DNA from: Planctomycetia bacterium
GTDB taxonomy: Bacteria; Planctomycetota; Planctomycetia; Pirellulales; PNKZ01
Assembly (NCBI GenBank): GCA_021413845.1
Contig: JAIOPP010000084.1
Coordinates: 133,890 to 197,889, forward strand
DNA length: 64,000 nt
Reading direction: 5' to 3'
The translations under genes and the position numbers were made by a program. Under the pieces are notes generated by a model. The model was not told the origin of the DNA. It did not search any database and saw nothing but the letters and a program-made list of their open reading frames with translations. The number at the start of each line of letters is the position of its first letter. The first letter of the stretch is position 1. Shown here one piece after another: positions 26,046 through 35,095 of this stretch.

Positions 26046-26408
26046 CTACTCGACCGTAGCAACGGCCGTGGCCCGATCGACGACGAGGACCAAGTCGGCC
26101 AGCCGGGGCCGTTCTTGAACGCCGCCGCTGCAGCCTGCGATGAGCTCGTCGAACGTGACGCAGAGTCTGATTCGTAGCGCAACGGCATCGGCGGAAGCTT
26201 CGACGATTCTCAAGCCGGCATTGGTCGGCCAGCCGCCGTCGGCGACGAACCGCTCCAGCGGCAAGCGACTGGTCGGCAATTCAGCTCGCAACGTGGTTTC
26301 CAGATCGTCGTGCCCGAAGGCGCGGAGCGTATTCGGTAGCTTTTGTTTTAGCAGTGATTGCGAATCTATGAACGTCGTTCCAACCGATCTGCCGGGTGTA
26401 GTCATCAT
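26046..26408 (-). CDS. Possible small conserved protein, divergent to rfbC
   Basis: A minus-strand frame of about 120 residues with normal protein composition, unlike the shadow ORFs: QKLPNTLRAFGHDDLETTLR, then LPLERFVADGG, then AGCSGG and a C-terminal VLVVDRATAVATV. The last part resembles the C-terminus of small uncharacterised proteins ending in a ..D(I/V)DRATA.ATV motif (recollection, not a search). The best ATG candidates (26405/26408) overlap the rfbC start by about 40 bp; a rare CTG start near 26360 would avoid this. Reality and start are both uncertain. Confidence 0.42.
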   Translation of the reverse strand: MMTTPGRSVGTTFIDSQSLLKQKLPNTLRAFGHDDLETTLRAELPTSRLPLERFVADGGWPTNAGLRIVEASADAVALRIRLCVTFDELIAGCSGGVQERPRLADLVLVVDRATAVATVE

Positions 26409-26928
26409 CGAGCCGAAAGTGTTCGGCGATGTGCGGGGGTTTTTCATCGAGACATGGCAGCGCGAGCGATACGCGAGCCATGGAATCGGACCCGACTTCG
26501 TGCAAGATAATCTTTCACGATCGAGTCGCGGCGTGCTGCGCGGGCTGCACTACCAGTGGCCGAATCCTCAAGGCAAGCTCGTCTCCGTTCTTGAAGGAGA
26601 AGTGATCGATGTGGCGGTGGATGTGCGGCTCGGTTCGCCGAACTTCGGCCGCTGGACGTCCGTCAGAATCTCCGCCGAGAACAAGCGACAACTGTTCGTT
26701 CCGCCGGGCTTCGCCCACGGTTTTGCCGTGACCTCGGAGACGGCGCTCTTTGCGTACAAATGCACGGACTATTACTATCCGCAGTTCGACCACGGCATCC
26801 GCTACGACGATCCCGCGATCGGCGTCGCGTGGGAGACGGAGAATCCGACACTTTCGGCGAAAGACGGCAAGATGCCGTTGCTCGCCGAGATACCGCAAGA
26901 ATCCTTGCCACGTTACGTGCCCGCTTAA
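26368..26928 (+). CDS. rfbC: dTDP-4-dehydrorhamnose 3,5-epimerase family protein
   Basis: 186 residues, the usual RfbC length. It starts with the family N-terminus LPGVVIIEPKVFGDVRGFF; RGLHYQ carries the catalytic His region, VAVDVRLGSPNFGRW the Asp region and YKCTDYYYP the Tyr. The enzyme inverts C3 and C5 of a 4-keto-6-deoxy nucleotide sugar. No dTDP-glucose genes (rfbA/rfbB) are nearby; instead it converges on an operon for CDP-4-keto-6-deoxyglucose, which may be its real substrate (inference). The upstream in-frame extension to 26140 is not used. Confidence 0.93.
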   Translation: MNVVPTDLPGVVIIEPKVFGDVRGFFIETWQRERYASHGIGPDFVQDNLSRSSRGVLRGLHYQWPNPQGKLVSVLEGEVIDVAVDVRLGSPNFGRWTSVRISAENKRQLFVPPGFAHGFAVTSETALFAYKCTDYYYPQFDHGIRYDDPAIGVAWETENPTLSAKDGKMPLLAEIPQESLPRYVPA

Positions 26929-26939
26929 GCTGGCGCCTA

Positions 26940-27863
26940 TTACGCAACTCGTCGCAGTCGGACGCAACTGCGCGCGAGATTATAGAGATCGCCGCAGCGC
27001 CGACGAAGATACTCTTGCGAGCCGACGTATTGGCGAACTTCATCCGGCACGCCGAACTTGCGGAAGAACCCGAACGGCTTCCCCGATTCTGCCAACAGAT
27101 CGGCGATCGCGGAGCCGAGTCCGCCGACGAGGCTGTGTTCTTCCACCGAAACGATGCCGCCGGTTTGCTTTGCCGCCGCGAGCACCGCTTCGTGATCGAG
27201 CGGTTTCACCGTATGCATGCTCAATACGCGAACCGACAAACCATCGGCTTCCAATCGGGCCGCGGTACGAACGGTTTCCGCGAGCATCGCGCCGGTGCTG
27301 ATCAGCGTAAGATCGGATCCGTCGCGCAACATCAGCGCGCGACCGAGCCTGAACTTCGGCTGCGAAGCATGCACGCTCGGCTCTTTAGCTTTGCCGAGCC
27401 GCAAATAACAAGGCCCGGCCGCTTGCGCCACGGCTTCCGTTGCGCCGCGCGTTTCTTCAGGGTCGCCGGGTGCGACGACCGTCATGCCCGGCAGGCAGCG
27501 CATCACGGCGAGGTCTTCGATGCCGTGGTGCGTGTAGCCTTGCGGCCCGTAAGAGAAGCCGCCGCCGACGGAAACGATCTTCACGTTGGCTTCGTGGTAG
27601 CAGATATCGACTCGGATTTGCTCCAGGCAGCGAAACGTCGGGAAGTTGGCGATGGAAAAAATGAACGGCACTTTGCCGCAGCGCGCTAAGCCCGCGGCGA
27701 TGCCGGCCATGTTTTGTTCGGCGACGCCGACGTTGAGATAGCGCCGCGGGAAGCGATCGCGAAAAGTTTCGAGCACGGAGTAGCCGAGGTCGGCGGTCAG
27801 TAACCAAATCCGTTCGTCGCGGGCCGCAACTTCACAGAGCGTTTCGATAAACGAGGTTCTCAT
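26940..27863 (-). CDS. Transketolase-like C-terminal subunit
   Basis: 307 residues equal to the pyrimidine-binding and C-terminal domains of transketolase. The TPP-activating glutamate lies in NVGVAEQNMAGIAAGLA, and GGGFSYGPQGYTHHGIEDLAVMR is typical of the split type. With the N-terminal subunit gene (4-bp overlap) it should form a heterotetrameric TPP enzyme transferring a two-carbon ketol unit. It is the last gene of the CDP-sugar operon and converges on rfbC 11 bp away. Its location suggests use in branched-sugar synthesis rather than central metabolism (inference). Confidence 0.9.
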   Translation of the reverse strand: MRTSFIETLCEVAARDERIWLLTADLGYSVLETFRDRFPRRYLNVGVAEQNMAGIAAGLARCGKVPFIFSIANFPTFRCLEQIRVDICYHEANVKIVSVGGGFSYGPQGYTHHGIEDLAVMRCLPGMTVVAPGDPEETRGATEAVAQAAGPCYLRLGKAKEPSVHASQPKFRLGRALMLRDGSDLTLISTGAMLAETVRTAARLEADGLSVRVLSMHTVKPLDHEAVLAAAKQTGGIVSVEEHSLVGGLGSAIADLLAESGKPFGFFRKFGVPDEVRQYVGSQEYLRRRCGDLYNLARSCVRLRRVA

Positions 27864-28684
27864 GTGGCGACACCGAGTTCGTGGTAGGCGGTCGCAAGTT
27901 GAGCATCGTCCGGAGATTTATAATGCCACGCCAACTTGTCTTCCATGAAACTAACGCCCTTCCCTTTGACGGTATGAGCGATGACCACGGTCGGGCGTCC
28001 GGCGACGAGCGGCACCTGATCGAACGCGGCCAGCAGCGCTTCGGGATCGTGACCATCGACTTCCAAAACGCTCCAACCGAAAGCTCGCCATTTATCCGCG
28101 AGCGGATCGAGCGGCAAGACCTCGTCGACGGTGCCGAAACTTTGGATCTTGTTGTAATCGACGATCGCGACGAGGTTGTCGAGCTTGTGATGCGGCGCGA
28201 AAAGGATCGCCTCCCAACTCGAGCCTTCATCAAGCTCGCCGTCGCTCAGAAGCGCATACACGCGATACGGACGAGCATCGCTTTTGCCGGCCAAGGCCAT
28301 GCCGGTCGCGGTAGAAAGTCCATGGCCGAGCGAGCCCGACGACATTTCGACGCCCGGTACGCCGTGATGCGTGATATGGCCGGCAAGGTGCGAGCCGTCG
28401 CGACAAAACGTATCGAGCCACGCGAGAGGGAAAAATCCTCGTTCCGCTAAGACCGCATAGATCGCCGCTGCGCCGTGCCCTTTGCTCAGCACGAACCGAT
28501 CGCGATCGTCCCATTCCGGCCGTCGAGGGTTGACGCGTAAGACGCTTCCGTACAGCACGGCCAGAATGTCCGTCATCGAAAAGCAGCTGCCGATGTGCGA
28601 GGCTTTCGTGGCATGCACCATGCGCAGCGTATGCAAGCGGATTCGTCGGGCGAGTTCGCGGATAAAATCAAGATCGCGGGTCAT
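27860..28684 (-). CDS. Transketolase-like N-terminal subunit
   Basis: 274 residues equal to the diphosphate-binding half of transketolase. Visible are the substrate His in KASHIGSCFSMTDIL, LSKGHGAAAIYAVLAERGF, GSLGHGLSTATGMALAGK and the metal/TPP motif SDGELDEGSSWEA with NKIQ. The frame is open upstream to 28927, but homology begins at the ATG at 28684. It is 22 bp after the APH-like kinase gene and overlaps its partner by ATGA. Confidence 0.9.
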   Translation of the reverse strand: MTRDLDFIRELARRIRLHTLRMVHATKASHIGSCFSMTDILAVLYGSVLRVNPRRPEWDDRDRFVLSKGHGAAAIYAVLAERGFFPLAWLDTFCRDGSHLAGHITHHGVPGVEMSSGSLGHGLSTATGMALAGKSDARPYRVYALLSDGELDEGSSWEAILFAPHHKLDNLVAIVDYNKIQSFGTVDEVLPLDPLADKWRAFGWSVLEVDGHDPEALLAAFDQVPLVAGRPTVVIAHTVKGKGVSFMEDKLAWHYKSPDDAQLATAYHELGVAT

Positions 28685-28706
28685 GGAAACATTCTCGGTA
28701 AGAATC

Positions 28707-29846
28707 TCAAGCGGCGTAGAAACTCGACGCGACCTCGGTGCGCAAGGCCGCCAAGGCGAGCTGAATGCGCTGCGCTGCCGGAGTGCGTCCCGGCACATCG
28801 ACGATGCCGAGCCGGCGGCGAAGCACGGTTTTCGCCAGCGCAATGCGAAGGAAATAGATCTGCAAACGGCGCAGGTCGGTCGCGTCGAGCGGCACGTATT
28901 CGCGATAGCCGGCGAGGAGCCAAGCATGCCGGTGCTCGGGATGAAACGTGGCGCAAAAGGCGAGGTCGAAGAGCGGATCGCCGAACAAGCAATCTTCCCA
29001 ATCGATCAACTGCGTGATCCGTCGACCATCGGTAAAGATGTTGTGATTGCCGAGGTCGCCGTGGAGTAAGACCAAGGGGACGGCGGAAGGAAGGGCATCG
29101 GGCGAAGCGAACACCGCTTCGATGCGGCGAACCTCGTTCGAGTCGATCGCACCGAGGTCGCGGCAGATCGCAAGATGGGTATCGAGTTGCGTGAGTACAT
29201 AGTCCGGCCAAGCATCGTGTGCTCCGCGCATCGTCGGCGATGGGTCGGAGTTTCCCGGTTCGACCGTTATCAGCCCGGCACCTCTTCCGCGCACGACATG
29301 AATCTGTGCGAGTTGCCGGCCGAGGTCGATCAAGAGAGGTTGCATCAGCGAGTCGTCGTGATCGAATTCGCGAAGCGAGGCACCGGGCGCTTCCGAAAGC
29401 AACTCATAGGAAAAAGGAACGAGTCGCTGCGAGGTATCGACGCAGTAGACCTCGAGGCCGGACAGGCCGGCCCGTCGTAATCGGTCGTGAGCCCAGGCGT
29501 CGATGAGCAGCGATTGGTTTCCGTAATCGTCGCAGTGCGGTTCGGTGAGCCCCGCAATCGCGATCCTGGCGATAATGCGTCGCCCGTCGTCGAACGCGAT
29601 CCGAAACAGTCGATGAAAGGTTCCTTGTTCGGCGAGCGGTTGGATGTCGAATTGCGCTGCTTCGGCATGGGAACTCGAAAGCCCATCGCGCACGACCAAT
29701 GCGAGACCTTCGCGATAAGCGGCCGTTTGCTCGGCGGTATCGGGCCTGCGGAACGAGCGCAGTCTTTCGTCCGAGAGTCGTAGATCGGCCTTCGGATAAA
29801 ACATCGCCCGTCGCGCGCGACGGTCATGATCGATGTTCTCCGCCAT
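28707..29846 (-). CDS. APH-family phosphotransferase (small-molecule kinase)
   Basis: 379 residues with the aminoglycoside/choline-kinase fold. The catalytic loop is LLHGDLGNHNIF (HxDxxxxN) and the metal motif is LIDWEDCLFGDPLFDLA. The N-terminal lobe ends near SYELLSEAPGASL, which fits the hinge. Located inside a deoxysugar operon, it is more likely a sugar or sugar-alcohol kinase, or a choline/ethanolamine kinase decorating a glycan, than a resistance enzyme. Substrate is unknown. Confidence 0.88.
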   Translation of the reverse strand: MAENIDHDRRARRAMFYPKADLRLSDERLRSFRRPDTAEQTAAYREGLALVVRDGLSSSHAEAAQFDIQPLAEQGTFHRLFRIAFDDGRRIIARIAIAGLTEPHCDDYGNQSLLIDAWAHDRLRRAGLSGLEVYCVDTSQRLVPFSYELLSEAPGASLREFDHDDSLMQPLLIDLGRQLAQIHVVRGRGAGLITVEPGNSDPSPTMRGAHDAWPDYVLTQLDTHLAICRDLGAIDSNEVRRIEAVFASPDALPSAVPLVLLHGDLGNHNIFTDGRRITQLIDWEDCLFGDPLFDLAFCATFHPEHRHAWLLAGYREYVPLDATDLRRLQIYFLRIALAKTVLRRRLGIVDVPGRTPAAQRIQLALAALRTEVASSFYAA

Positions 29847-29891
29847 GGCCCGACTCCGAATTCGCGATGAAAATGCGGCTTGTGGAAAAAT

Positions 29892-30854
29892 CTAAGCGGC
29901 TTTGGAAGTCGAGTTCGTCGTCGAGTCGGCGACCCAAAAGTTTTCGTAGCCGAGCTGACGCTGCATGACGATCGACAACGACTTGATCTCCGCTTTTTGC
30001 GCGTCGGTCAGCAGGTTTGCGGTCGCGAGATTCGTGGCGGGAGTCGGAACGCGGATCGTGCCCCAAGGGTACACCTCCTTCAACTCCGTGCCGTTCCACG
30101 ATGGATAGAGGCACGCTTCCGACCAAGACAATCCCAGCCGCGCGCAGAGTTTGCTCATCGCAACTTTTGGGTCGGCGACGAGATCTTCATAGCGCAGGAT
30201 ATGAAAATTCCGCGGGAAGCGCTCGGCATAGGTGAGCGCTAAGTGTTGGCAATAGTTCCAGGTCCAAGTGTAGCGCTCGATTCCGAGCGGAAACGGACGC
30301 TTACTCGTATCGGCGAATCCGGAATAAGGATTGCGAACGACATGAATGACGTGGGCGTTCGGGAAGTCGGCGAAGATCTTTTCCGAGTCGAGACACAAGA
30401 CCGGGCTGTAGCCGAGATAGGCCTGTTCTTTACCGGTTCGCCGGACGTTCGTCCAAGCATCGAAGGTCGAGCGGAAGAACGCTTCCACGGCGTTCGCTCG
30501 AGTCCTGGGCTTGCCGTTCATGAAATCCAGATAGCTGCGCTTCCGATCCGCTTCGTTGATCTGCATGTCGGCATGCCGGAATTTGCTACGGTCCGGCGTC
30601 CGGAGCATGACCTTCATCTCTTCGTCGAAGAAGAGCTCGTAGTCGTGCGCGGCATTGCCCGACATCGGAAACTCCGGCCAACGATACTTGAAGGGGACGT
30701 AGCTGCTGAGGTAATCGGAAACGAGGCTGGTTCCCAATTGCGATTCGAACGGATACGCGAACAACTCCGGATGGCCGTCGAGCATGCGATGCGTGGTGTT
30801 TCCGCCGTTTTCATACATCGCGGAAATCATGATCAACTTAAATTCAGCGGCCAT
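29892..30854 (-). CDS. Sulfotransferase family protein
   Basis: 320-residue PAPS-dependent sulfotransferase candidate. The N-terminal beta-strand/P-loop region is LIMISAMYENGGNTTHRML, a divergent version of the 5'-phosphosulfate loop, and the 3'-phosphate site is HVVRNPYSGFADTSK. FHILRYEDLVADP is a further family landmark. No signal peptide is present, so it acts in the cytoplasm. Its place in the CDP-sugar operon suggests sulfation of a glycan precursor (inference). Confidence 0.85.
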   Translation of the reverse strand: MAAEFKLIMISAMYENGGNTTHRMLDGHPELFAYPFESQLGTSLVSDYLSSYVPFKYRWPEFPMSGNAAHDYELFFDEEMKVMLRTPDRSKFRHADMQINEADRKRSYLDFMNGKPRTRANAVEAFFRSTFDAWTNVRRTGKEQAYLGYSPVLCLDSEKIFADFPNAHVIHVVRNPYSGFADTSKRPFPLGIERYTWTWNYCQHLALTYAERFPRNFHILRYEDLVADPKVAMSKLCARLGLSWSEACLYPSWNGTELKEVYPWGTIRVPTPATNLATANLLTDAQKAEIKSLSIVMQRQLGYENFWVADSTTNSTSKAA

Positions 30855-30937
30855 CGCGAAGCGTCCTTACGTGGTCATAGGAAACGGAGATATCGGCGCG
30901 GCGGTCTGCCTGTCGTCGTGCGTGCGGAGCGTCGAGG

Positions 30938-31744
30938 TTAGGCGACGGCGCGAAGTCGGGCGGTGTCCCAAGAGTTCCAAGGGGCTTTGCCGTTCGACCA
31001 AAGATCGTTCAAGTATTTGTAATCGCGGCTGCTGTCCATCGGGTGCCAGAAGCCGGAGTGTTCGAAAGCGCCGAGTTGCCCGTCGCGCGCTAGTCGCCGC
31101 AACGGGGCTTGTTCTAGAACTAGCGAGGAGTCGTCGACGAGCCTCGACAAAAACTGCCGCTGAAAGACGAAGAATCCACCGCTGATCAACCCTTTGGAAA
31201 GGGGCGGCTTCTCGGAAAAGTTTTGGACGATTCCCCCTTCGATATCGAGTTCGCCGAATCGGCCGGGAGGCTGCACGGCGGTAACGGTGCCGAGCTTTCC
31301 ATGCGCGTCATGAAATTCGACGAGCTTACGGAGATCGACGTCGGCGACGCCATCGCCGTAAGTCAGACAAAAGCGATTGCCGTGTAAATACTTCTCGACT
31401 CGTTTCAAGCGGCAGCCGGTCATCGCCTCGGCGCCGGTTTCGGCCAGGGTGACTTTCCAGTCTTCGTCGGCCGCGGCGTTGTTATGAATCTCGATCGGCC
31501 CGGAGTCGCCGAGGTCGAGCGTGAAGTCGTTTTGCGCTAGGTGATAATCGAGAAAGAATTGCTTGATGATCCAACTCTTGTAGCCCAGGCACAGCACGAA
31601 ATCCTTGAAACCGTATTGCGCATACGACTTCATGATGTGCCAGAGAATCGGCCGGCCGCCGATCGGGATCATCGGCTTGGGAATGTCTTCGGCGACGTCG
31701 CGAATGCGCGTCCCTTGACCTCCGCAGAGAATAACAACTTGCAT
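30938..31744 (-). CDS. rfbF: Glucose-1-phosphate cytidylyltransferase
   Basis: 268 residues, normal for RfbF. It makes CDP-glucose from CTP and glucose-1-phosphate. The nucleotide loop is VVILCGGQGTRIRD, followed by KPMIPIGGRPILWHIMK; FVLCLGYKSWIIKQFF and LTYGDGVADVD (metal Asp residues) are diagnostic of this subfamily. The open frame extends to 31849 but the ATG at 31744 begins directly at the first strand. The product feeds RfbG at 33872-35095. Confidence 0.95.
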   Translation of the reverse strand: MQVVILCGGQGTRIRDVAEDIPKPMIPIGGRPILWHIMKSYAQYGFKDFVLCLGYKSWIIKQFFLDYHLAQNDFTLDLGDSGPIEIHNNAAADEDWKVTLAETGAEAMTGCRLKRVEKYLHGNRFCLTYGDGVADVDLRKLVEFHDAHGKLGTVTAVQPPGRFGELDIEGGIVQNFSEKPPLSKGLISGGFFVFQRQFLSRLVDDSSLVLEQAPLRRLARDGQLGAFEHSGFWHPMDSSRDYKYLNDLWSNGKAPWNSWDTARLRAVA

Positions 31745-31793
31745 GCCGCCTCCCTTCGCAAACTTTCCGATCCGTTCGGAAGAGGAGGTTATA

Positions 31794-32828
31794 TCAGGCG
31801 GCCGATCTCGTCTCCAATAACGAAATAGAACCGCCGGCATTGCTCGCATCGCTTGCGTGCGGCGTCTTGTTGCGTTCGAAGTTCAACCTGCCGCGCTCGA
31901 TCACCAGCGGCCTGCGGCGCACTTGAAAATGGATGGCGCTGATGTATTCCCCCATGACGCCTAAGAAGAACAGGATCACGCCGGAGAAAAAGAAAATCGC
32001 CGTAATGATCGTGGCGATGCCTGGAGAAGCCAGCGTGCGACCGAAGATCAGATGCGCGACGACGGTGAACGCCGCGTAAACGAAGCTCAAGAGCGACAAT
32101 GTCGTTCCTAAGAACAGGCAAGCGCGCATCGGCAAGTTCGTGAACGAGATCAAGCCGTTCAAGCCTTGATCGACGAGATGATAAAGCCGGTTCTTCGAGA
32201 AGCCCTTGGCCCGTGCTTTCCAGGTATAAGGAACTCCCACGGCGCGAAAGCCGCAAGAAGCGATCATGCCGCGAATATAGGGATAGTAGTCATCGAACTG
32301 ACGCAGCGTGTCGACGACGACTCGATCTACGAGTTGAAACTCGCCGACGTCGTTGGGGATATCGATGCTCGCGAACCGGCTGACCAAGCGATAGTACAAT
32401 CGACGCGTATTACGCATCAGCCAACTCTCTTGCCGATTCGCGCGAATGCCGTAGACGATCTCGTTCCCTTGTTCCCAACTGCGCACGAAGTCGACGATTA
32501 CCTCGGGCGGGTCTTGAAGATCGGCGGCGAGCAACACGACGACGGCATCGCCTGAAGTGCTGAGCAGTCCGTTGAACGTCGAACGAAACGGCCCGAAGTT
32601 GCGAGCGTTGAAGATGACGCGCACGTTCGGATCTTCTTGCGCCAACCGACGCAAGACGGCGACGCTCGCGTCGGTCGAGCGATTGTCGCAAAAGAGATGC
32701 TCGTAGTCGTATTCCGGCAATTGCTCGGCGAAGACGTTGCGCACCGCATCGCGGCAATCGACGAGGTTCGCTTCCTCGTTGTAGCAGGGAGTCACGATGC
32801 TGATCTTTTTACGCACGATCTTATCCAT
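31794..32828 (-). CDS. Family 2 glycosyltransferase with C-terminal membrane spans
   Basis: 344-residue GT2 enzyme. It starts with KISIVTPCYNEEANL; EHLFCDNRSTDAS and LLAADLQDPPEV (DxD-type) form the donor site, and two membrane spans near residues 235-300 (FLGTTLSLLSFVYAAFTVVAHLIF, TIITAIFFFSGVILFFLG) mark a polyprenyl-phosphate glycosyltransferase. The long open frame upstream lies within the next gene's 3' part and is not coding. It is 32 bp downstream of the SDR gene. Confidence 0.92.
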   Translation of the reverse strand: MDKIVRKKISIVTPCYNEEANLVDCRDAVRNVFAEQLPEYDYEHLFCDNRSTDASVAVLRRLAQEDPNVRVIFNARNFGPFRSTFNGLLSTSGDAVVVLLAADLQDPPEVIVDFVRSWEQGNEIVYGIRANRQESWLMRNTRRLYYRLVSRFASIDIPNDVGEFQLVDRVVVDTLRQFDDYYPYIRGMIASCGFRAVGVPYTWKARAKGFSKNRLYHLVDQGLNGLISFTNLPMRACLFLGTTLSLLSFVYAAFTVVAHLIFGRTLASPGIATIITAIFFFSGVILFFLGVMGEYISAIHFQVRRRPLVIERGRLNFERNKTPHASDASNAGGSISLLETRSAA

Positions 32829-32860
32829 GAAACTCTCATTCGGCTCGTAGCGATGTTCTT

Positions 32861-33826
32861 TTAAGCGGCTCTTGCGGCCCGATGGAGCGAAGGATCGGTC
32901 ATCGATCGGTTCTGCAAGCTGCGGCACCAAGCCACGGTCCGACTTAATCCCTCGACGAGCGAAACGCGTGGTTGCCAGCCCGTCGCCGCTCGCAATCGCG
33001 TGATGTTCGCTTCCAATCGCATGACTTGATCGGGTCGGTACGGCACTTCGCCGAAGCCGATCTCCGCGTTGGGATCGATGGCGTCGCGCACTTGCTCGAT
33101 GATTTCGCGAATCGTGGCCGTAGTGCCCGAACCGACGTTGAAAATGCCTTGTGCAGCGGGAGCGGCTAATATCGCGACGATCGCCGCTGCGACATCCTCG
33201 ACGTAGACGTAGTCCCAGCGTTGTTCGCCGGCCGTCGTCGTCGGGCGTTCGCCGCGCAGCAGTTTCAACGCGATGTACGGTATCAGCCACGAGGGATCGT
33301 CGTGCGGTCCGTAAGCTGAGAACAGTCGAAGCCAAGCGTAGCGCATGCCGAGCGTTGCGCACAGCGCTTGCGTCTGTCGGCAGGTCGTCAGTTTGGCGGC
33401 GCCATAGAGTGTGGTCGGGTGAGTCGGCGTCGTTTCGTCGATCCGGTCGGCGCACGGTCCATATTCCGCTTGCGAGCCGAGGCCGATCCAGTGCTTCGCT
33501 CCGGCTCCGTGTGTGAGTCTCACTAGGTCCAGCGCGCGAGAAATGTTGGTCTGCTGCTCGGCTTGATTACGGGCCGAGTTCAACACCCCGTCCCAAGCGA
33601 GATGCACGACGGCATCCGGACGAAACCGTTCCAGCTTCGGGCCCAGGTTCGAGGGCCGATCGAGATCGCTCGTAACGACGCGAACTTGCGAGAGCAAATC
33701 GCGAATGCGGCTCACGTCGGAATCCGGTCGAACGAGAATCGCGACCTCATGATCGCTCGATGCCGTGAGGCAGCGCAGCGTATGCGAGCCGATGAAGCCC
33801 GTCGCACCGGTAAGAAAAATCCGCAT
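32861..33826 (-). CDS. NAD(P)-dependent SDR, nucleotide-sugar reductase/epimerase
   Basis: 321-residue extended SDR. TGATGFIG is at the N-terminus, VVHLAWDGV follows the expected strand, YGAAK is the catalytic YxxxK and YVYVEDVAAAIVAIL lies in the substrate domain. In this operon it is a good candidate for the 4-keto reductase or epimerase acting on the CDP-4-keto-6-deoxy sugar made by RfbG. Exact stereochemistry cannot be read from sequence. Confidence 0.9.
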   Translation of the reverse strand: MRIFLTGATGFIGSHTLRCLTASSDHEVAILVRPDSDVSRIRDLLSQVRVVTSDLDRPSNLGPKLERFRPDAVVHLAWDGVLNSARNQAEQQTNISRALDLVRLTHGAGAKHWIGLGSQAEYGPCADRIDETTPTHPTTLYGAAKLTTCRQTQALCATLGMRYAWLRLFSAYGPHDDPSWLIPYIALKLLRGERPTTTAGEQRWDYVYVEDVAAAIVAILAAPAAQGIFNVGSGTTATIREIIEQVRDAIDPNAEIGFGEVPYRPDQVMRLEANITRLRAATGWQPRVSLVEGLSRTVAWCRSLQNRSMTDPSLHRAARAA

Positions 33827-33871
33827 TCCGTGCTTCCTTGCACCAGCGAAAGATGAATCTGCTTTCGTAAC

Positions 33872-35095
33872 CTAAGCGGCATGCATGCCGACGGCACGCG
33901 ATACGCCGGATTGTTTCGTGAGCGTATCCGTCGTCGTGGCTTGTTCGTAGTCGGCGATTTCATCGGCACAAAGCTCGTCGGTCGCGCCGGCTTCGGAGTA
34001 GAAGCGTCGGTACCAACGAGCCGTGCGTTCGACCGCTTCGCGAATTTGCCACCGCGGCTTCCAACCGAGCCGGCATACCGCCTTATCGATGCACAATCGC
34101 AGCACCGAAGTCTCATGCGGTTGATTCGGCTCTCCGGCATCGTGCCATTTTCCGCAGCCCCACGCCGCGAAGAAGGCATCGGCGAGCTTTCCGACCGGCC
34201 ATTCATCTCCCGGCAGCGGCCCGAAGTTCCACGGTTCGCACCATCGGGCACTCGGCTTGTTCATCATTATCGTCGCCAGCGTGAGGTACCCGCTCAACGG
34301 CTCGAGCACATGCTGCCAAGGGCGAATCGCCTGCGGATTGCGCAAGCGTGCCGGTTCCCCTACAACCGTGCAGCGGACCAATTCCGTAAGCACGCGGTCG
34401 GGTGCCCAATCGCCCCCGCCGATGACATTGCCGGCCCGAGCGCTGGCGAGAGAGATGCCATGTTGCGCGAGTTGCTGAGGAGGAAAGAACGACTGTCGAT
34501 AGGAGCCGACGACGAGCTCGGCAGCTCCCTTGCTGGCGCTATACGGATCGAAGCCGCCGAGCGGATCGGATTCTCGATAGCCCCACGTCTGTTCGCGATT
34601 CTCGTAGCATTTGTCGGTCGTGACGACGACCACGGCGCAGGGGCGCGCGAGCGTGCGCAGACTTTCCAGCAAGTTGACCGTTCCCATCACGTTCACGTCC
34701 ATCGTTTCGCGCGGCGCCGCATAGCTGGTGCGAACCAGCGGTTGCGCCGCGAGATGGAACACGACGTCGGGCTTCGCGGCTCGCAGCGCACCGTGAAGCG
34801 TCTCCCGATCACGGATGTCGGCTTCGTAGTGCGAGGCGAGCGTTTCGACGACACGACTCACCGTAAAGTTGTTCGGAGCCGATTCTCCCGTAGTCGAATC
34901 GCCACGAGGAGGCGCGAGCGCGTAGCCCGTGACGTTCGCGCCGAGGCGGGCCAGCCACAACGAAAGCCATGAGCCCTTGAAGCCCGTATGGCCGGTAACG
35001 AAGACCGATTTTCCGGCGAGTGCGGCGCTGAACTCCGAAGTCATATTCCGGCCCATGCGACGCAGTGATTCGAGAGACCAAGGAGGCGTTTTCAT
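33872..35095 (-). CDS. rfbG: CDP-glucose 4,6-dehydratase
   Basis: Extended SDR converting CDP-glucose to CDP-4-keto-6-deoxyglucose. The Rossmann motif VFVTGHTGFKGSWLSLWL is the RfbG hallmark; VVTTDKCYENREQTWGYRE, GGFDPYSASKGAAELV (YxxxK) and PWQHVLEPLSGYL are further subfamily blocks. The ATG at 35095 gives 407 residues; an internal ATG at 35044 would give 390, nearer the usual N-terminus, so the start is uncertain. It is the first gene of the eight-gene operon down to 26940. Confidence 0.95.
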   Translation of the reverse strand: MKTPPWSLESLRRMGRNMTSEFSAALAGKSVFVTGHTGFKGSWLSLWLARLGANVTGYALAPPRGDSTTGESAPNNFTVSRVVETLASHYEADIRDRETLHGALRAAKPDVVFHLAAQPLVRTSYAAPRETMDVNVMGTVNLLESLRTLARPCAVVVVTTDKCYENREQTWGYRESDPLGGFDPYSASKGAAELVVGSYRQSFFPPQQLAQHGISLASARAGNVIGGGDWAPDRVLTELVRCTVVGEPARLRNPQAIRPWQHVLEPLSGYLTLATIMMNKPSARWCEPWNFGPLPGDEWPVGKLADAFFAAWGCGKWHDAGEPNQPHETSVLRLCIDKAVCRLGWKPRWQIREAVERTARWYRRFYSEAGATDELCADEIADYEQATTTDTLTKQSGVSRAVGMHAA

